A DNA stretch of 48,269 bases from Welwitschia mirabilis. Lineage: Eukaryota > Gnetophyta > Gnetopsida > Welwitschiales. Positions 22,490-34,840 of the stretch are shown here, piece by piece. Made by a program: the position numbers and the translations under genes. Position 1 is the stretch's first letter. Each line of letters begins with the position of its first letter. The stretch is from NCBI GenBank assembly GCA_051453625.1, contig JBOZIK010000001.1, positions 209,275,350 through 209,323,618 of the forward strand, in the 5' to 3' direction. The notes under the pieces were generated by a model. That model had not been told where the DNA came from. It searched no databases and saw only the letters and a list, made by a program, of their open reading frames with translations.

Positions 22490-22650
22490 CAAGCAGTATG
22501 CCCATCATCAATTTGTCAACAACCAAAGGCTCTCCATGGTTCACAAGATCAACAACATCAACAAGGTCTTCACAGAATTGCTTTGGAACCACTTGTCAAC
22601 AAGTTCTTCACAAGATTGCTTTGAAACCATTTGTAATAAATGTATGCTTC
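22490..22650. repeat. Imperfect 39-bp tandem duplication
   Basis: Around 22568 and 22607, two units of the type cttcaca..attgctttg.aaccacttgt follow each other; a third, weaker unit may lie just left. It sits between element B gag and the non-repeat island. Confidence 0.5.
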
Positions 22651-23184
22651 TTCTGTAAACAGGAAAACATACAAAAACGCAAATCATAACAAGAAAATAC
22701 AGTATTTGACATGCTTCAGCCTTTCTGCAGCCTACATCCATATGAAATCACAACACAGAATTATTTTGTTAATCTTCAAAATGCAGGAGATGTATACAGG
22801 CGTAAAATGTCATCATGTCAAAAACAAAAACTCTCTCTAAAGACTAAAGATCACCTGTTCCCAGCCAAAATTCAATATACATGAATAGGCCCACAACCGA
22901 GTATTACTCATTTTACATATTTAGAAGCTTTGCTCTACGGCAAATGGCTACTCTGATTGTAAACTTTCAACCTTGGAACACAAACAGCATGCCTTTGAGG
23001 AACAGACAAGATAACTGAGTCTTCTCAAGTGCATGTTTTTAAAACTTGATAAAACTCAAGCAAAACCACTGATTACAACTGCCACTAAAAGCCCTAGCTA
23101 AGAGATAACCTTAATTTTGATTTTAATCAACTTCTAATTCCCATAATGTAATATTCTAAAGTTACCTTTTATTTTTAAGCTAAT

Positions 23185-23598
23185 TTAAATATGGGACAAA
23201 GTACGGGAAAAGAAAGAAGATTTCAGTTCACATGTCTTAACACATGAATTGCAACTTTGCAGCTCAAACTTCAGTGCAAAAGCAAGCGAGGAGAAAAATG
23301 GCTTACTTGAATTCAATTTCTGGTTTATTGTGCCTTTCAACCTCTTGACACGGGAAATTCTGTTCACTAATTGCAACTTAGAAACAAGGATATGAATTTT
23401 CAGAAAATAACCATCAGAACAATAATCATGGAAATTCATAGATGGGATTAGGTGCATGACCTGTAAACACATGGCAGCCGACAGAGTATTACGTATACAT
23501 GTTAAGTACGGCTTCAATGTATTTGCCTGGAGATACAGATGCAGCAAGCAGAATGTGAACTTAGGCAACAAAAGATACATGAAACTTGAAACGTCCAA
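23185..23598 (-). CDS. Unrecognised 137-codon open frame
   Basis: The longest gap-free frame of the island, minus strand, from ATG at 23598 to the stop at 23185. It is rich in Ser, Leu and Phe, with no domain I recognise and a composition consistent with chance or with an intron-spanning frame. Coding status is doubtful. Confidence 0.12.
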   Translation of the reverse strand: MDVSSFMYLLLPKFTFCLLHLYLQANTLKPYLTCIRNTLSAAMCLQVMHLIPSMNFHDYCSDGYFLKIHILVSKLQLVNRISRVKRLKGTINQKLNSSKPFFSSLAFALKFELQSCNSCVKTCELKSSFFSRTLSHI

Positions 23599-24317
23599 CG
23601 ATGCAAGCTCAAAATCTATAACCGAAAGAAACAGAAAATCGCGTCATTGAGAAAAGTCATGCTATCCTTCACATGGATTTTTCCTTTGATTTCACTTTTT
23701 TTGCTTCTAAAAAATTTCCTTGGAAGATTCGCCAAATTTTAGTTAAAGACTGTTTGAATGGAAATGAAATTAGAATGACTAAATCATTTGTGTTTCAACA
23801 ATGTGGTATTGATTTCGAATGAAACAAATAAGTAAAGACTTGCCCGTGGTTAGCTGATACAGAAAAGACTACAATTGTTTTGCGGGGTACCTGCTATCGT
23901 TTTTCCGTATAACAAAAACGCTAATGTCCAGCTTAGACCAAAGAATTCTAAAATGACCATTGTAAAAATACAAGACAAGAAGTGTTATAGATCAACTGAA
24001 CTATACGGCTCGGAGTTGACTCAGAAACATTGAGCTTTCCAAATTGGTTTTTTTATACACTAAATCAGGCAAATGTTCAACAATGGCAAACACGCACCAT
24101 GGCAGACTTGCTGAAGAGCACCAGTTCTGAACAAGATGCACTGATAAACCCTGAGTATACTCTTTACAAAGGAAGGCGTATTTCTAACATCCAGAAGTAG
24201 GGATGAAAAACGGACTGACGATGCCAATCATGATGTTTTTGCTGAACTTCGAATGTAAGAAAAGCTGCATTGCGCTTTGTGTCTCATATTCCCGTCTGTG
24301 TTTTCTCCTCGTCAAAC

Positions 24318-24325
24318 GTGGGCCC
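24318..24325 (-). promoter_or_regulatory. GGGCCCAC box
   Basis: Minus strand GGGCCCAC fits the binding site of TCP transcription factors (GGNCCCAC), common in plant housekeeping promoters. It lies at the upstream edge of the island. One 8-mer alone is weak evidence. Confidence 0.2.
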
Positions 24326-24330
24326 AAAAA

Positions 24331-25960
24331 TCAAAAGCAGAATAAAAGTTCTTAACGAGGTCTTTTCATACCAGTGTTTGTTGTTTTTAATATTTATGGA
24401 ACTTAAATGGACTGAAATTTTATTATGTTTATATATATTATATTTAATGATTTTTTATTTTTTTAGGATGTTTAATTTAAAATTTTAGTAGTCATATCAT
24501 TTGCTTATTGTCATTAGGATCATTCAAATAAAGAATTTAATTATGTTTAAGGCCTCATCACATGTCATTAGGTCATCCAAAGGTTTAAACCCATAACTTT
24601 CTAAGAGTGCTAATATATTAACATACCTTTATCATGCGCAAAGGTGTGTCTTAAGTTTATCTTCCAATTCTCATGTATAGTTTATTTTTTTAACAATATG
24701 GTTGTGTAGTATTATTTTCCCTTATATTGCACATGATATTCTTACAACGGTAATTTCCTAATGTCATAGCAACTTTAGTGACTATACCTCTCGCTCGAAG
24801 TAGTACCACCATGATTACTGATATGAATCATTGGTTATGCTAAAGACCTCATAGAAGTTTTCGTAAGAAATTCTTTCAAATAATGAGGATTCTCTCATTT
24901 GTTATTAATTTCAATACTAGTTCTATTATAAAGCTTTAAGAAAAGGTTCTCTAGATTTGGCTAATTGAATATTCTTATTTATAAACCGAAAAGACTATTA
25001 CATATTCTCATTTCACATACAATAGTATTCTTATCTCTATGCACAAGGGATAAAGATAGGTCATTACTTTAATTATTCAGACATATACTTTATTTGTATA
25101 CATATAAGGCTCCAACATTTTCCATGTTAATACAAGAATATTCTCTAATGAATATTAAAGCTTTTAATTCTACATTGTACCTTTATCATCCACTTCTATA
25201 TGAATGTTAGACCATTTAAAGGTTTTAGATGTCACATTTAAGTAAGATATTGTAACCAAAATCATTCACTCCACATAATTAAAGGTACATTTGTTTATAA
25301 TTAACTAGTTGTTATTACATATAAGTAATATTAAATAAGTAATATTAAATAAGCATAAGTAATTTATGGACATATGACTATTTGCATAATTGATGCTTTT
25401 TCATGAATACTATGTTTAATGTAGTTTTTTCCCCTTCCTCTTATGTAAATTTTAAACATATTCATCTTATTTGAAATAATTGTATCCTTTCTTTATTTTA
25501 TTTTTATGTTATTATTCATTTCTTTGAAAAAATTAAAAATCAGACATGAGACAAAAGTTTTTATTCTAAAGTGAAGTAAAAAAAGATAATGTTAAACCTA
25601 ATTTATTAAAAAAATCCATGATATACTACTTTCTATATCGATACTATTCTAAATATCAAAGAGATCAAATATATTATTAAGCTCTAAATCATTTTAAGTT
25701 GGATTGTTGATCCATATTAAAGAAATGATAAAGCAAAAGGTAAGGGAAAAAAAATCCTTTGTTCTTTTACAAATTTACATTTGAGTATGCTTGATCAATC
25801 CTTTTTGAATCCATTAAGTGTTAAATAATTATTGATGTCAAAAAATGAATTCAATCAAACTTAAACTAAAACTGATACTTTATTGTGTCCAAAAAAAATA
25901 CCCATAGGATTTTTTGAATAGGATTAATATAGATGTCAAAAAAGTTCTAGAATAGATTAA
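24331..25960. other. AT-rich sequence, no gene seen
   Basis: Strongly AT-rich with short frames only and no transposon motif. A 14-bp unit taagtaatattaaa is repeated twice at about 25322-25350. Confidence 0.5.
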
Positions 25961-25999
25961 ATGAAATATCTTAAGGTGACCACATGTACCTAGAACAAA

Positions 26000-26560
26000 T
26001 CATATGATGTGGAAACTTTAGTTCTCCATTTACATCTCAAAAAACCAATGAGAGGACACTCATGAAAAATATGATCTTTAATGAATCCAAGCCAACATAG
26101 TTTGCGAGTGTAGATTCCTAATGCATCCATTTGTCTTTCTCTATCCGAAAGTGCTGAGAGCTCATTTGCATCCTATTGACCAGACCTCTAAACCTACTCA
26201 AAATTTCGACACTTACATAATGTGATCTTAGTTAAGGCATCCTCCAAAAATCTATTCAAGACAAAATTTCTTTGTATCATACAGTAAACCCTTTCACTTG
26301 ATTTTTCATTATTTTAGCTATTCTTTTTCTTCATAGAGCCATATGTTATCTTGCGTAGCTTCCAAGACGATTTTTGAAAATTTCATAACTAATGTATTCT
26401 TTATTGTTAAAATATAAGCAATAAATTAACAAATTGCTTTAGCTCTGAATGAAAGCATGTTTTCATCTAATAGCACAATACAACAAGGGATCGGAGTTTT
26501 AACATGAAATTAAAAAGTTAGGAAATGCTTTTAGACTAGTTCAAGTTGCTTTCACCATTC
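26000..26560 (-). pseudogene. LINE-2 C-terminal region
   Basis: Minus strand. Matches LINE-1 from about 8391 on (KFPKIVLEATQDN here, KFPKAILEATQDK in LINE-1), and ends with the SRFRGLVNRMQMSSQ tail. No function is known to me for this region beyond the LINE ORF2. Confidence 0.7.
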
Positions 26561-27700
26561 TTCTATTAAGCATGATCCTCGCACTGCACAGCTACATAGT
26601 CTGCCCAACAATGATTTGAAACAACTATTTCCTTGCTTTCTAAGCCCTAAGCCCAATCTTTTTGGATTTATTTTGTAGCCTGGACAAAGCTTTTCAACAT
26701 CTTGCAATTCTTTCCTTGATACATTTGTCCCATGTGTAGTTGTAAGAGCAATTGAGATCCAAATATTTATGATAAGAAACTATTTCAACTAGCATGTTGT
26801 AAAGATTAAACTCATAATTAGTGTTTCTAGTAACACATCGTAGAATTTTGTTCTTACCAACATTCATCTTTAGTCCACTAGTTTTACAAAATCATCCAAT
26901 AACTGTAACATTTATTACATACTTGTCTTTAATATAGACATTAAGATTATATCATTAAAAAACACAAGGAGATTGATAATAAAGTGCCTAATTAGATCGA
27001 ATATTACATAGGCATTTTTTGCAACCACTGTTGTAATTGATCAATGAAAATGCCAAATAGAGTAGGAGAAAGGGGGCAACCCTACTTCATCTAATTTCAT
27101 TATGAAGATCAATAAAATTATCTCACTTATTATCTTTAATTTTAATAATGACCTCTTTATTCAACCTCTAAATTGCCACAATCATGTTATTCAACCTTCA
27201 CCAACCGTTGTTAAAGTTATTTCTTATAACAAAGTTTTATGATTTAGAAAATCCACAAAGTACATTAACATTATTTTCTTGGGTTTCTTTGTAGAATCAA
27301 TGCAATATCTAAGAGTAATAAATGATCAATAGTGGGGTGAGTCTGTCAAAATCTTACTTACAACATAGATTTTCTCCTACTATCTTTCACCCCTTTACTA
27401 GGTTCCTTTTTTTCCCCCTTTAAATGGTGCTAACAATTTAGCAAAGATGTCATCGATAGCAGTAACTCTATAGTTATTTAAGTCTATTCTATTCTATTTT
27501 TTTGAAAAGTACCATAGTCTTCCTAATTCTCCATCTTTTAAAGCCTTCATATAAAGTTTCATTGAACAGTTTCCAGACCATTACAAATGTGGTGTTTTCT
27601 CTTCCTTTTAGGAGTTTTGCATATACCCATCTACACCCATCAGTCTCCCTCTAACTAGCCACTTAATTCTATGCTTAACCTCTTCAAGTATTAGCTAAAT
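26561..27700 (-). pseudogene. LINE-2 reverse transcriptase
   Basis: Minus strand. Fingers near 27600-27440 (LFNETLYEGFKRWRI, then LNNYRVTAIDDIFAKLLA), palm with FFNDIILMS at about 26970-26940 in place of the YADD box, SGLKMNVGKNKIL, and thumb 26789-26699 (VEIVSYHKYLDLNCSYNYTW, then DKCIKERIA). The catalytic aspartate pair is reduced to ND. Several frameshifts. Confidence 0.8.
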
Positions 27701-28254
27701 ATAATTATTTAGAGTACATATGTGTAGTGAATCTTCTTCATATGTAAATAGTTTGCTATAAAATTTTTGAAATTCTATAAATTAAAAACTTTGTTGTTTT
27801 GATCTTTTATAGTCTTTGTCTTCTTGTCCTTCTATTCTAATGATATTCCATCCTTAATAGATAGTCTAGCATTCTTGCATTCAATATCAAACAATTGCCT
27901 TCTAAGCATGAATGTTTAATCTTCCAAAATGTGTGTTTTGTGTAAAGTCAAACTAATGTTTTGATTTTGCAGCTTTCTTTGCCTTTCGTTCATGCTTATC
28001 TTTCACATTGTTATTGGAACTCCATTGTAAATCACCTTTAAAATTTATAAACACCCCTTTTTCTCATAGCAAGATCACTTGAATTTAAAATTCCAAGGGA
28101 TGGTGTACAAATCTCACCAATGCCTCTCTAATTTGAAAATCTATATACATTTTATGCATTTAGAAGTGGCCAAAACAAGATTAATATGTGACTTACCTTA
28201 GTGTCCTATAAAGATATTAGTTCCAAAATATGGAAAACTAATTGCAAAAACTCA

Positions 28255-29060
28255 TCACTCAATCGTAAAAAAGAAGATCAATACGTTGGCATCAGGTAAG
28301 TGATTATTTGTCTTTATCTTATTAACAATCTTATCAAAAGAGGATCTAGTCCACTCTGTTTTAATTTTATNNNNNNNNNNNNNNNNNNNNNNNNNNNNNN
28401 NNNNNNNNNNNNNNNNNNNNNNNNNNNNNNNNNNNNNNNNNNNNNNNNNNNNNNNNNNNNNNNNNNNNNNTATCAAAAGAGGATCTGGTCCACTCTGTTT
28501 TAATTTTATATGCCAACCAGCCATTACCATACTGTCAATCTAATATCTACTTGATTGAAACCTAGTCTTGGATTAAAATCATTACTAACAATAACATGTC
28601 CATTTGCAGAAAATTGTACAATATTACTTGATAGGTATTAAAAAGAGTAATCTCAAGAAAAGAATGGTGCATTATCCAATGTAGCTTCATAGGAAGTAAA
28701 TAGCAAAATTCTACAACATAACCTCCTAATTGATGAGCGATTTCAATCAAAAAATTTGTTTATGGGTTTCGATAGTTTCAATCTTAACATATCTTTTTAT
28801 ATTCCTTCTAAGTAAGCTAAACCTCCATTGGCCTACCTCATATATTTCTTTTGTGACTAGATATTAATAATTTGAAGAAATTTAGAACCTAAAAGTCTGT
28901 AAAACCCTTGTCCTTCCACATTTCCATAAAACTGAAAGTGTCAAAGTTTGTAAAGAAGTCGATGTTACTCAAAGCAATCAGTTTATTTGCTATCCCATGG
29001 TCAATGTTCAAACAACTATAGTGAAAACTTTGTATGCCTTTTTTGAGCTCTCTCTACTTT
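28255..29060 (-). pseudogene. LINE-2 endonuclease
   Basis: Minus strand, apurinic endonuclease-like domain. N-terminal part near 29020-28900 (LNIDHGIANKLIALSNIDFF, then FMEMWKDKGF, corresponding to N.RGL....L......LQETW), CYFTSYEATLDN near 28690, and GHVIVSNDFNPRLGF at 28612-28545, corresponding to the GDFN motif with Gly changed to Ser-Asn. It crosses the gap at 28371. Confidence 0.7.
28371..28470. other. Assembly gap (100 N) with duplicated flanks
   Basis: The 39 bases at 28332-28370 recur at 28471-28509 with one mismatch. Probably an unmerged overlap. Confidence 0.95.
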
Positions 29061-29292
29061 TTATCACTACAATAAAATTTGCATTCAAATAAGCCACTTT
29101 GCCCTTTGTTCAAGCTATTTTTCACTTTCTACATTCCTTTGCCTTCTTTGTAAAATCCTTTTTCATGAGATCCTTATTAGCCTAAATTTTCTCCCCTTCT
29201 AGATTATCATGATTTTTTCAACCTTATCCTTGGATTTCAAGTCTTGAGATTTTACTCTAATATGGAAGAGTCATTTGTCCTTTCATCCAATG

Positions 29293-30080
29293 NNNNNNNN
29301 NNNNNNNNNNNNNNNNNNNNNNNNNNNNNNNNNNNNNNNNNNNNNNNNNNNNNNNNNNNNNNNNNNNNNNNNNNNNNNNNNNNNNNNNNNNNNNNNNNNN
29401 NNNNNNNNNNNNNNNNNNNNNNNNNNNNNNNNNNNNNNNNNNNNNNNNNNNNNNNNNNNNNNNNNNNNNNNNNNNNNNNNNNNNNNNNNNNNNNNNNNNN
29501 NNNNNNNNNNNNNNNNNNNNNNNNNNNNNNNNNNNNNNNNNNNNNNNNNNNNNNNNNNNNNNNNNNNNNNNNNNNNNNNNNNNNNNNNNNNNNNNNNNNN
29601 NNNNNNNNNNNNNNNNNNNNNNNNNNNNNNNNNNNNNNNNNNNNNNNNNNNNNNNNNNNNNNNNNNNNNNNNNNNNNNNNNNNNNNNNNNNNNNNNNNNN
29701 NNNNNNNNNNNNNNNNNNNNNNNNNNNNNNNNNNNNNNNNNNNNNNNNNNNNNNNNNNNNNNNNNNNNNNNNNNNNNNNNNNNNNNNNNNNNNNNNNNNN
29801 NNNNNNNNNNNNNNNNNNNNNNNNNNNNNNNNNNNNNNNNNNNNNNNNNNNNNNNNNNNNNNNNNNNNNNNNNNNNNNNNNNNNNNNNNNNNNNNNNNNN
29901 NNNNNNNNNNNNNNNNNNNNNNNNNNNNNNNNNNNNNNNNNNNNNNNNNNNNNNNNNNNNNNNNNNNNNNNNNNNNNNNNNNNNNNNNNNNNNNNNNNNN
30001 NNNNNNNNNNNNNNNNNNNNNNNNNNNNNNNNNNNNNNNNNNNNNNNNNNNNNNNNNNNNNNNNNNNNNNNNNNNNNNNN
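29293..30080. other. Assembly gap (788 N) with duplicated flanks
   Basis: The 25 bases at 29268-29292 recur at 30081-30105 with two mismatches. Confidence 0.95.
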
Positions 30081-31325
30081 GAGTCATTTGTCATTTCATA
30101 CAATGTAGATGTCATTTAGAATTGGTGGTTGCAGAATATGCACCTTCTCTCACAGAATTGTGGACACTTCACCAAATCAATTTTCATTTTCATTTTCTAG
30201 TACACTGAAAAATCAAAGATTTAGGGTTTTCTCTCTTTTTCTTCCTGCTTCCTTAATGTATTTGAGATTACTATTTCCACCCTTTTATTCTTTGTTACTT
30301 TTTCATTACTATCTGGTGGTAGTTTATGTTCTTTGATTTTCGCTTTAAGAGTAATCAATTTCTACAATGTTACTTAGTGTAGGGCTTCCAGTGCTTTGAA
30401 AATTCTTTCTCTTGCAGGATAAGCCCTTCCATCACTTTTAGTTGTGCCACCATCAAATCCCGTTGGGATTTTGTTATGGTACTCATTCCCCCTATCATTC
30501 ACTGTATTCCTTAATGTTGCTTAAGTGCTTTCTGTAGATAATCAAAGATAGGCTCATAAACAACTTCAAAATATTTGAAGTGATATTTAAACAAGACAGA
30601 GGGCATGCAGTATGTTAAATAATTTATGTTATTTGGTGAGCACATTATCCATCTAATTCATACATTATTTGTTGATGTTGATGCTTAAAGTGCTACAAAT
30701 CTTGGCTTGAATCACTACTTTTCTTCTTAAAGATCAGCTTTTTAGGGTTGTTCTTTAGCTTGTTATTCATTTATTATTATAGTAGATTTTCTTTTAAATT
30801 CCCTTTATGAAGGTCTCCTATGTAATCTTATCAAAAGAATTTAAATTGATGATTCTAATTTTCAATTCCTTGATATGCACTTTGTAAATGATTTTTTAAT
30901 CCCTAGCGTGTTAATATACTATTAGCTCATGTGGATGAACATTGCAATAATTCTAAATCCCATAGAAACTAGTGAAAATCTCCTATTTAGTTTAATGATA
31001 ATATCAAAGATTGTGTTTTCAAGAATTATTGAAAAATTTTAAACAAAAACATAATTTTTGGGCTATTAGGAATTCCCTTTGTCTTTAAATCGAAGAGCAA
31101 AGAGCTATGGAACTACACTATTACTAAAGCAGAAAATAAGTTGAATAATTGAAAAGAGAAAAATCTTACACTTACTTGAAAAGTTTTGATGATAAAGAAT
31201 ATGCTCTAAACTACACATGTTTGTTACACTTGTTGGGCTACTAGTAAATCTTCTTATTAAATCATGGATTAACTTATTTGGCCCTTTTTTCTGGTTTGAC
31301 AATCAAACTAAAATAAGGTTTTTTT
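30081..31325. other. AT-rich sequence, no gene seen
   Basis: The part at 30180-30430 is pyrimidine-rich with agggttttctctc and a TTGCAG/GATAAG acceptor-like site, which resembles a plant 5' leader, but no reading frame follows. Nothing else recognised. Confidence 0.4.
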
Positions 31326-31329
31326 AAGA

Positions 31330-32215
31330 GTCACTGGCAAAACTTGGACCTTAAGTAAAGAAGACAAAGGTCTTAGCCTTCTTTATTGTTATTTTAAGGA
31401 GTTTTTTAATACACTAAGGAATAGCAAAAAGCTTGAATAGTAATAATGCTTGAAGGATTCTCTTTAAAAATAGAGTTAATCAAAGGAAAACCTGAAATTT
31501 TAGGCAACTAGCATGGTATGGCTCCTTTCACTGTGTTTTTTTAAAATAAATTTGTAACGCTTGGAGTTTTATTAGTGATTATTAGAAATACAGGTGCATT
31601 TAGGTTTGAAATTTAGTGCTTCTATACTCAAATCCTTTGTGGCTTCGATTTAATGAAGGTACATAAGTTATTCCTTCAGCTAGAGTGTGTTCGACTTGGA
31701 GCAAATCAGGTATTACTATGGGCTTTTGCCTTCTCTTACATAGAAGGTGGTTAACTTGGACAAAAGCACTTAGCTTTATGATCTTAACAAAGCTTAGAAA
31801 AAAACTTTTCAGAAGCTTACAGAGGACTTGGATAAATTATTTGAGGTGGATAATAATTTTCAGGAAGCATGATTAGTTTTTTTGGATAGCTAAAAAATAT
31901 GTTTTCACTTTTAAGGCAAAGATTCGCTATAACATAATAAAAGTAAAAATATCTATGGAAAGTTAAATAAAATTTGGAATATTCAAGTGGCTCCTAATTT
32001 GTGGAAGTAAAGAATTAAAAATATTTGAAAATGTGCAACATTTCCACATATTCATATTTTTTGATGTTGTTTGGTTCATTATGGTTTATACATTGGTAGT
32101 CATTTATAGCAGTCAGGATTTGCTTCTTTAAAATGTTCTTTCTGCAATGTTGAGGCTTCTTTTAAGCATGTTTTCTTTTCTTTTAGAGTTGCTAAAAACC
32201 TAGGAAATTCAACTT
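31330..32215 (+). pseudogene. LINE-4: C-terminal part of an L1-type LINE ORF2
   Basis: Plus-strand remnant of the plant L1-type LINE C-terminus. Recognisable: NKIWNIQVAPNLWK near 31965-32010, then KCSFCNVEASFKHVFFSF at 32131-32184, followed by RVAKNLGNS. This matches the order IW....P..., C-x2-C-x7-H.FF.C..AK of the zinc-binding domain after plant L1 reverse transcriptases; the last Cys is lost. Upstream (about 31330-31960) is strongly decayed. It is a different family from LINE-1/LINE-2. No poly-A tail was found. Confidence 0.6.
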
Positions 32216-32652
32216 CCACCTTTGTAATAACCAACCATTGCACATTTTATTTTGGAGACACTTCCAAGTTTTCTAAGCCCTCCTCTTGGTCTAGATTTAT
32301 CCTACACAACATTTGAAAGCTTTGTTGCAAAACTATGTTTCAGCATCTTTAACGCATCATTCAAATTCTTCTGGCAAATAAATATAAAATCTTATAAAAT
32401 GCAACTTTTTAACTCCAAGTTTGAGTCAAGAAAATCCATACAATTGGAGCAATTAATATAATTCTTGCATTTGTGACTTGAACATTTTTTCCTATGGTTT
32501 TGTTTCCAATTTTGTTTTTGGTCTTTGTAAAATATAGCTCTTATACCTTTTTTTCTTGTATTAGTAAATTTATTCATTGATCCGCTTATTTTTACTAATA
32601 CCTTGTGCATTGAATATTTACTAGAGGTCTCACAACCCCAGCCATTAAGATA
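32216..32652. other. Sequence without recognised gene
   Basis: AT-rich, no domain seen on either strand. Confidence 0.5.
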
Positions 32653-33579
32653 NNNNNNNNNNNNNNNNNNNNNNNNNNNNNNNNNNNNNNNNNNNNNNNN
32701 NNNNNNNNNNNNNNNNNNNNNNNNNNNNNNNNNNNNNNNNNNNNNNNNNNNNNNNNNNNNNNNNNNNNNNNNNNNNNNNNNNNNNNNNNNNNNNNNNNNN
32801 NNNNNNNNNNNNNNNNNNNNNNNNNNNNNNNNNNNNNNNNNNNNNNNNNNNNNNNNNNNNNNNNNNNNNNNNNNNNNNNNNNNNNNNNNNNNNNNNNNNN
32901 NNNNNNNNNNNNNNNNNNNNNNNNNNNNNNNNNNNNNNNNNNNNNNNNNNNNNNNNNNNNNNNNNNNNNNNNNNNNNNNNNNNNNNNNNNNNNNNNNNNN
33001 NNNNNNNNNNNNNNNNNNNNNNNNNNNNNNNNNNNNNNNNNNNNNNNNNNNNNNNNNNNNNNNNNNNNNNNNNNNNNNNNNNNNNNNNNNNNNNNNNNNN
33101 NNNNNNNNNNNNNNNNNNNNNNNNNNNNNNNNNNNNNNNNNNNNNNNNNNNNNNNNNNNNNNNNNNNNNNNNNNNNNNNNNNNNNNNNNNNNNNNNNNNN
33201 NNNNNNNNNNNNNNNNNNNNNNNNNNNNNNNNNNNNNNNNNNNNNNNNNNNNNNNNNNNNNNNNNNNNNNNNNNNNNNNNNNNNNNNNNNNNNNNNNNNN
33301 NNNNNNNNNNNNNNNNNNNNNNNNNNNNNNNNNNNNNNNNNNNNNNNNNNNNNNNNNNNNNNNNNNNNNNNNNNNNNNNNNNNNNNNNNNNNNNNNNNNN
33401 NNNNNNNNNNNNNNNNNNNNNNNNNNNNNNNNNNNNNNNNNNNNNNNNNNNNNNNNNNNNNNNNNNNNNNNNNNNNNNNNNNNNNNNNNNNNNNNNNNNN
33501 NNNNNNNNNNNNNNNNNNNNNNNNNNNNNNNNNNNNNNNNNNNNNNNNNNNNNNNNNNNNNNNNNNNNNNNNNNNNNNN
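32653..33579. other. Assembly gap (927 N) with duplicated flanks
   Basis: The 38 bases at 32615-32652 recur at 33580-33617 with one mismatch. Confidence 0.95.
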
Positions 33580-33617
33580 TATTTACTAGAGGTCTCACAA
33601 CCCCACCCATTAAGATA

Positions 33618-34840
33618 TAACATTTCATTCTTCACATCTTCCGAAGCATTTACCATTCGAGGGCATACTACATCCACATAACTTTTATAAAAAAAACGTA
33701 CATTCAAAACCTTTGTTAAGTTATATTGTTTAGATTTTTGTTTTATTGTGAATCAATAAATTCATCAATGTTGTTTGAATCTAATTTTAAAATAGATCCA
33801 ATACAATGCATGTGGATTAGATGCATTGTGCTTTAATTTAGATGTCATCATTGACTATCCTTTTATGCATATGTACTTCACATTATATGCTTAAAGCCAT
33901 TTGACATGGGTGTGATCCCTAGAGAAGAAAGAAGCACTTTACAAATCCTCTTGTATTAAATTTTTTAAATTCTTATTTCATTTTTAATTGAATAATGCAT
34001 CTAAACATAATTTAAATCCAATTGTCAACTACAGTCAATAACATAGACGTACATTAAATCAATTTCCAATGAATGTACTTTTATTTAATAGCCTTTTGTG
34101 TTAGTTATTTGTTGTATGTTACCTATATAGACAATATTGTAATGCATTTATTTTTCTACATTAAGATCAATCTCACACACACAAATTGTCTTTGTTACAC
34201 ATTACTTTTATATAGCATCCACTTTTGTTATGAACATTTAGAGCCTTTATGTTATGACGCATTCTCGAACCTCTTCTTTAAATGAACATGAAGAAGAGAA
34301 GAAATAGACAAGAAATTTGTTCTTTTTGATTGAACTCGGAAACTAGTTTCATTCTCTTTTTTTTGTTATGAAATACAAAATACTGTTTCAGTGGTGCACA
34401 ATGGATAACTTATGTGAATTTAATTCCATATATTAGGTAACATATTATCCCATCTAGCTCCTCTATAATATCATAGTTGATTGATCCCAAATAAGAAGCA
34501 AATGAAGGCAATGAGATAAAAGCAACCACAAACAAAAGTAGTTATCAATAATGAAAATAACTAATGACGATGAAAGGAAAACAAGAGCAAGAACAAACAT
34601 AAAAAGAGGCAACAGAAATGATGTTTACACCAGGAAAGAAGTTATTAATTCCCAATGCAAAAACTTGAAGCATTTGTTGACTCCTTTATTAGAGGTATGT
34701 GATAAGGTTTACATGAGAAATGTTACAAACTGATTAATTAAGACTTAAAATGAACAATTAGACTCAGCACGCTACTGATAACAAGCCAACAAATAAATGG
34801 AAACTCTAAAGCCCACTTTGAAAAGGAAACCTGTGAGCTA
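33618..34840. other. AT-rich sequence, no gene seen
   Basis: No transposon motif or convincing frame. A 60-codon Lys/Asn-rich frame at 34551-34733 looks like chance. Confidence 0.5.

Larger units (their letters stand above)
22640..24330 (-). other. Non-repeat-looking island, possible host-gene relic
   Basis: About 1.7 kb with more even base composition and more CpG than its neighbours and no transposon motif on either strand. Read on the minus strand it has splice-like junctions (an AACAG/GTGATC donor at about 22860 and a TGTTTACAG acceptor at about 22660) and a GGGCCCAC box near its upstream end. I could not recognise a protein. A short stretch at 23745-23830 (tgtttgaatggaaatgaaattagaatg) resembles plant MITEs. 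It may be the non-coding part of a gene, or simply old unique DNA. Confidence 0.3.
25970..29240 (-). mobile_element. LINE-2: near-complete ORF2 of a non-LTR retrotransposon
   Basis: Minus-strand LINE remnant of about 3.2 kb holding, in order, endonuclease, linker, reverse transcriptase and C-terminal region. Same family as LINE-1 (7590-8816, plus strand): both share VEIVSYHKYL/IEIVTSHEYL-type thumb motifs, the AWKARK motif and a tail with SRIKGLISIMQMSS-type sequence. Decayed by many stops. The 5' end and any ORF1 fall toward the 29293 gap. No poly-A tail or target-site duplication was identified at the 3' end. Confidence 0.8.

Noticed and set aside
23745-23830. MITE
   Set aside because: The sequence is reminiscent of plant MITE ends, but no inverted partner or target-site duplication could be found by eye.
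24270-24488. 72-codon plus-strand frame
   Set aside because: Phe/Leu/Ile-rich translation of AT-rich DNA with no domain.
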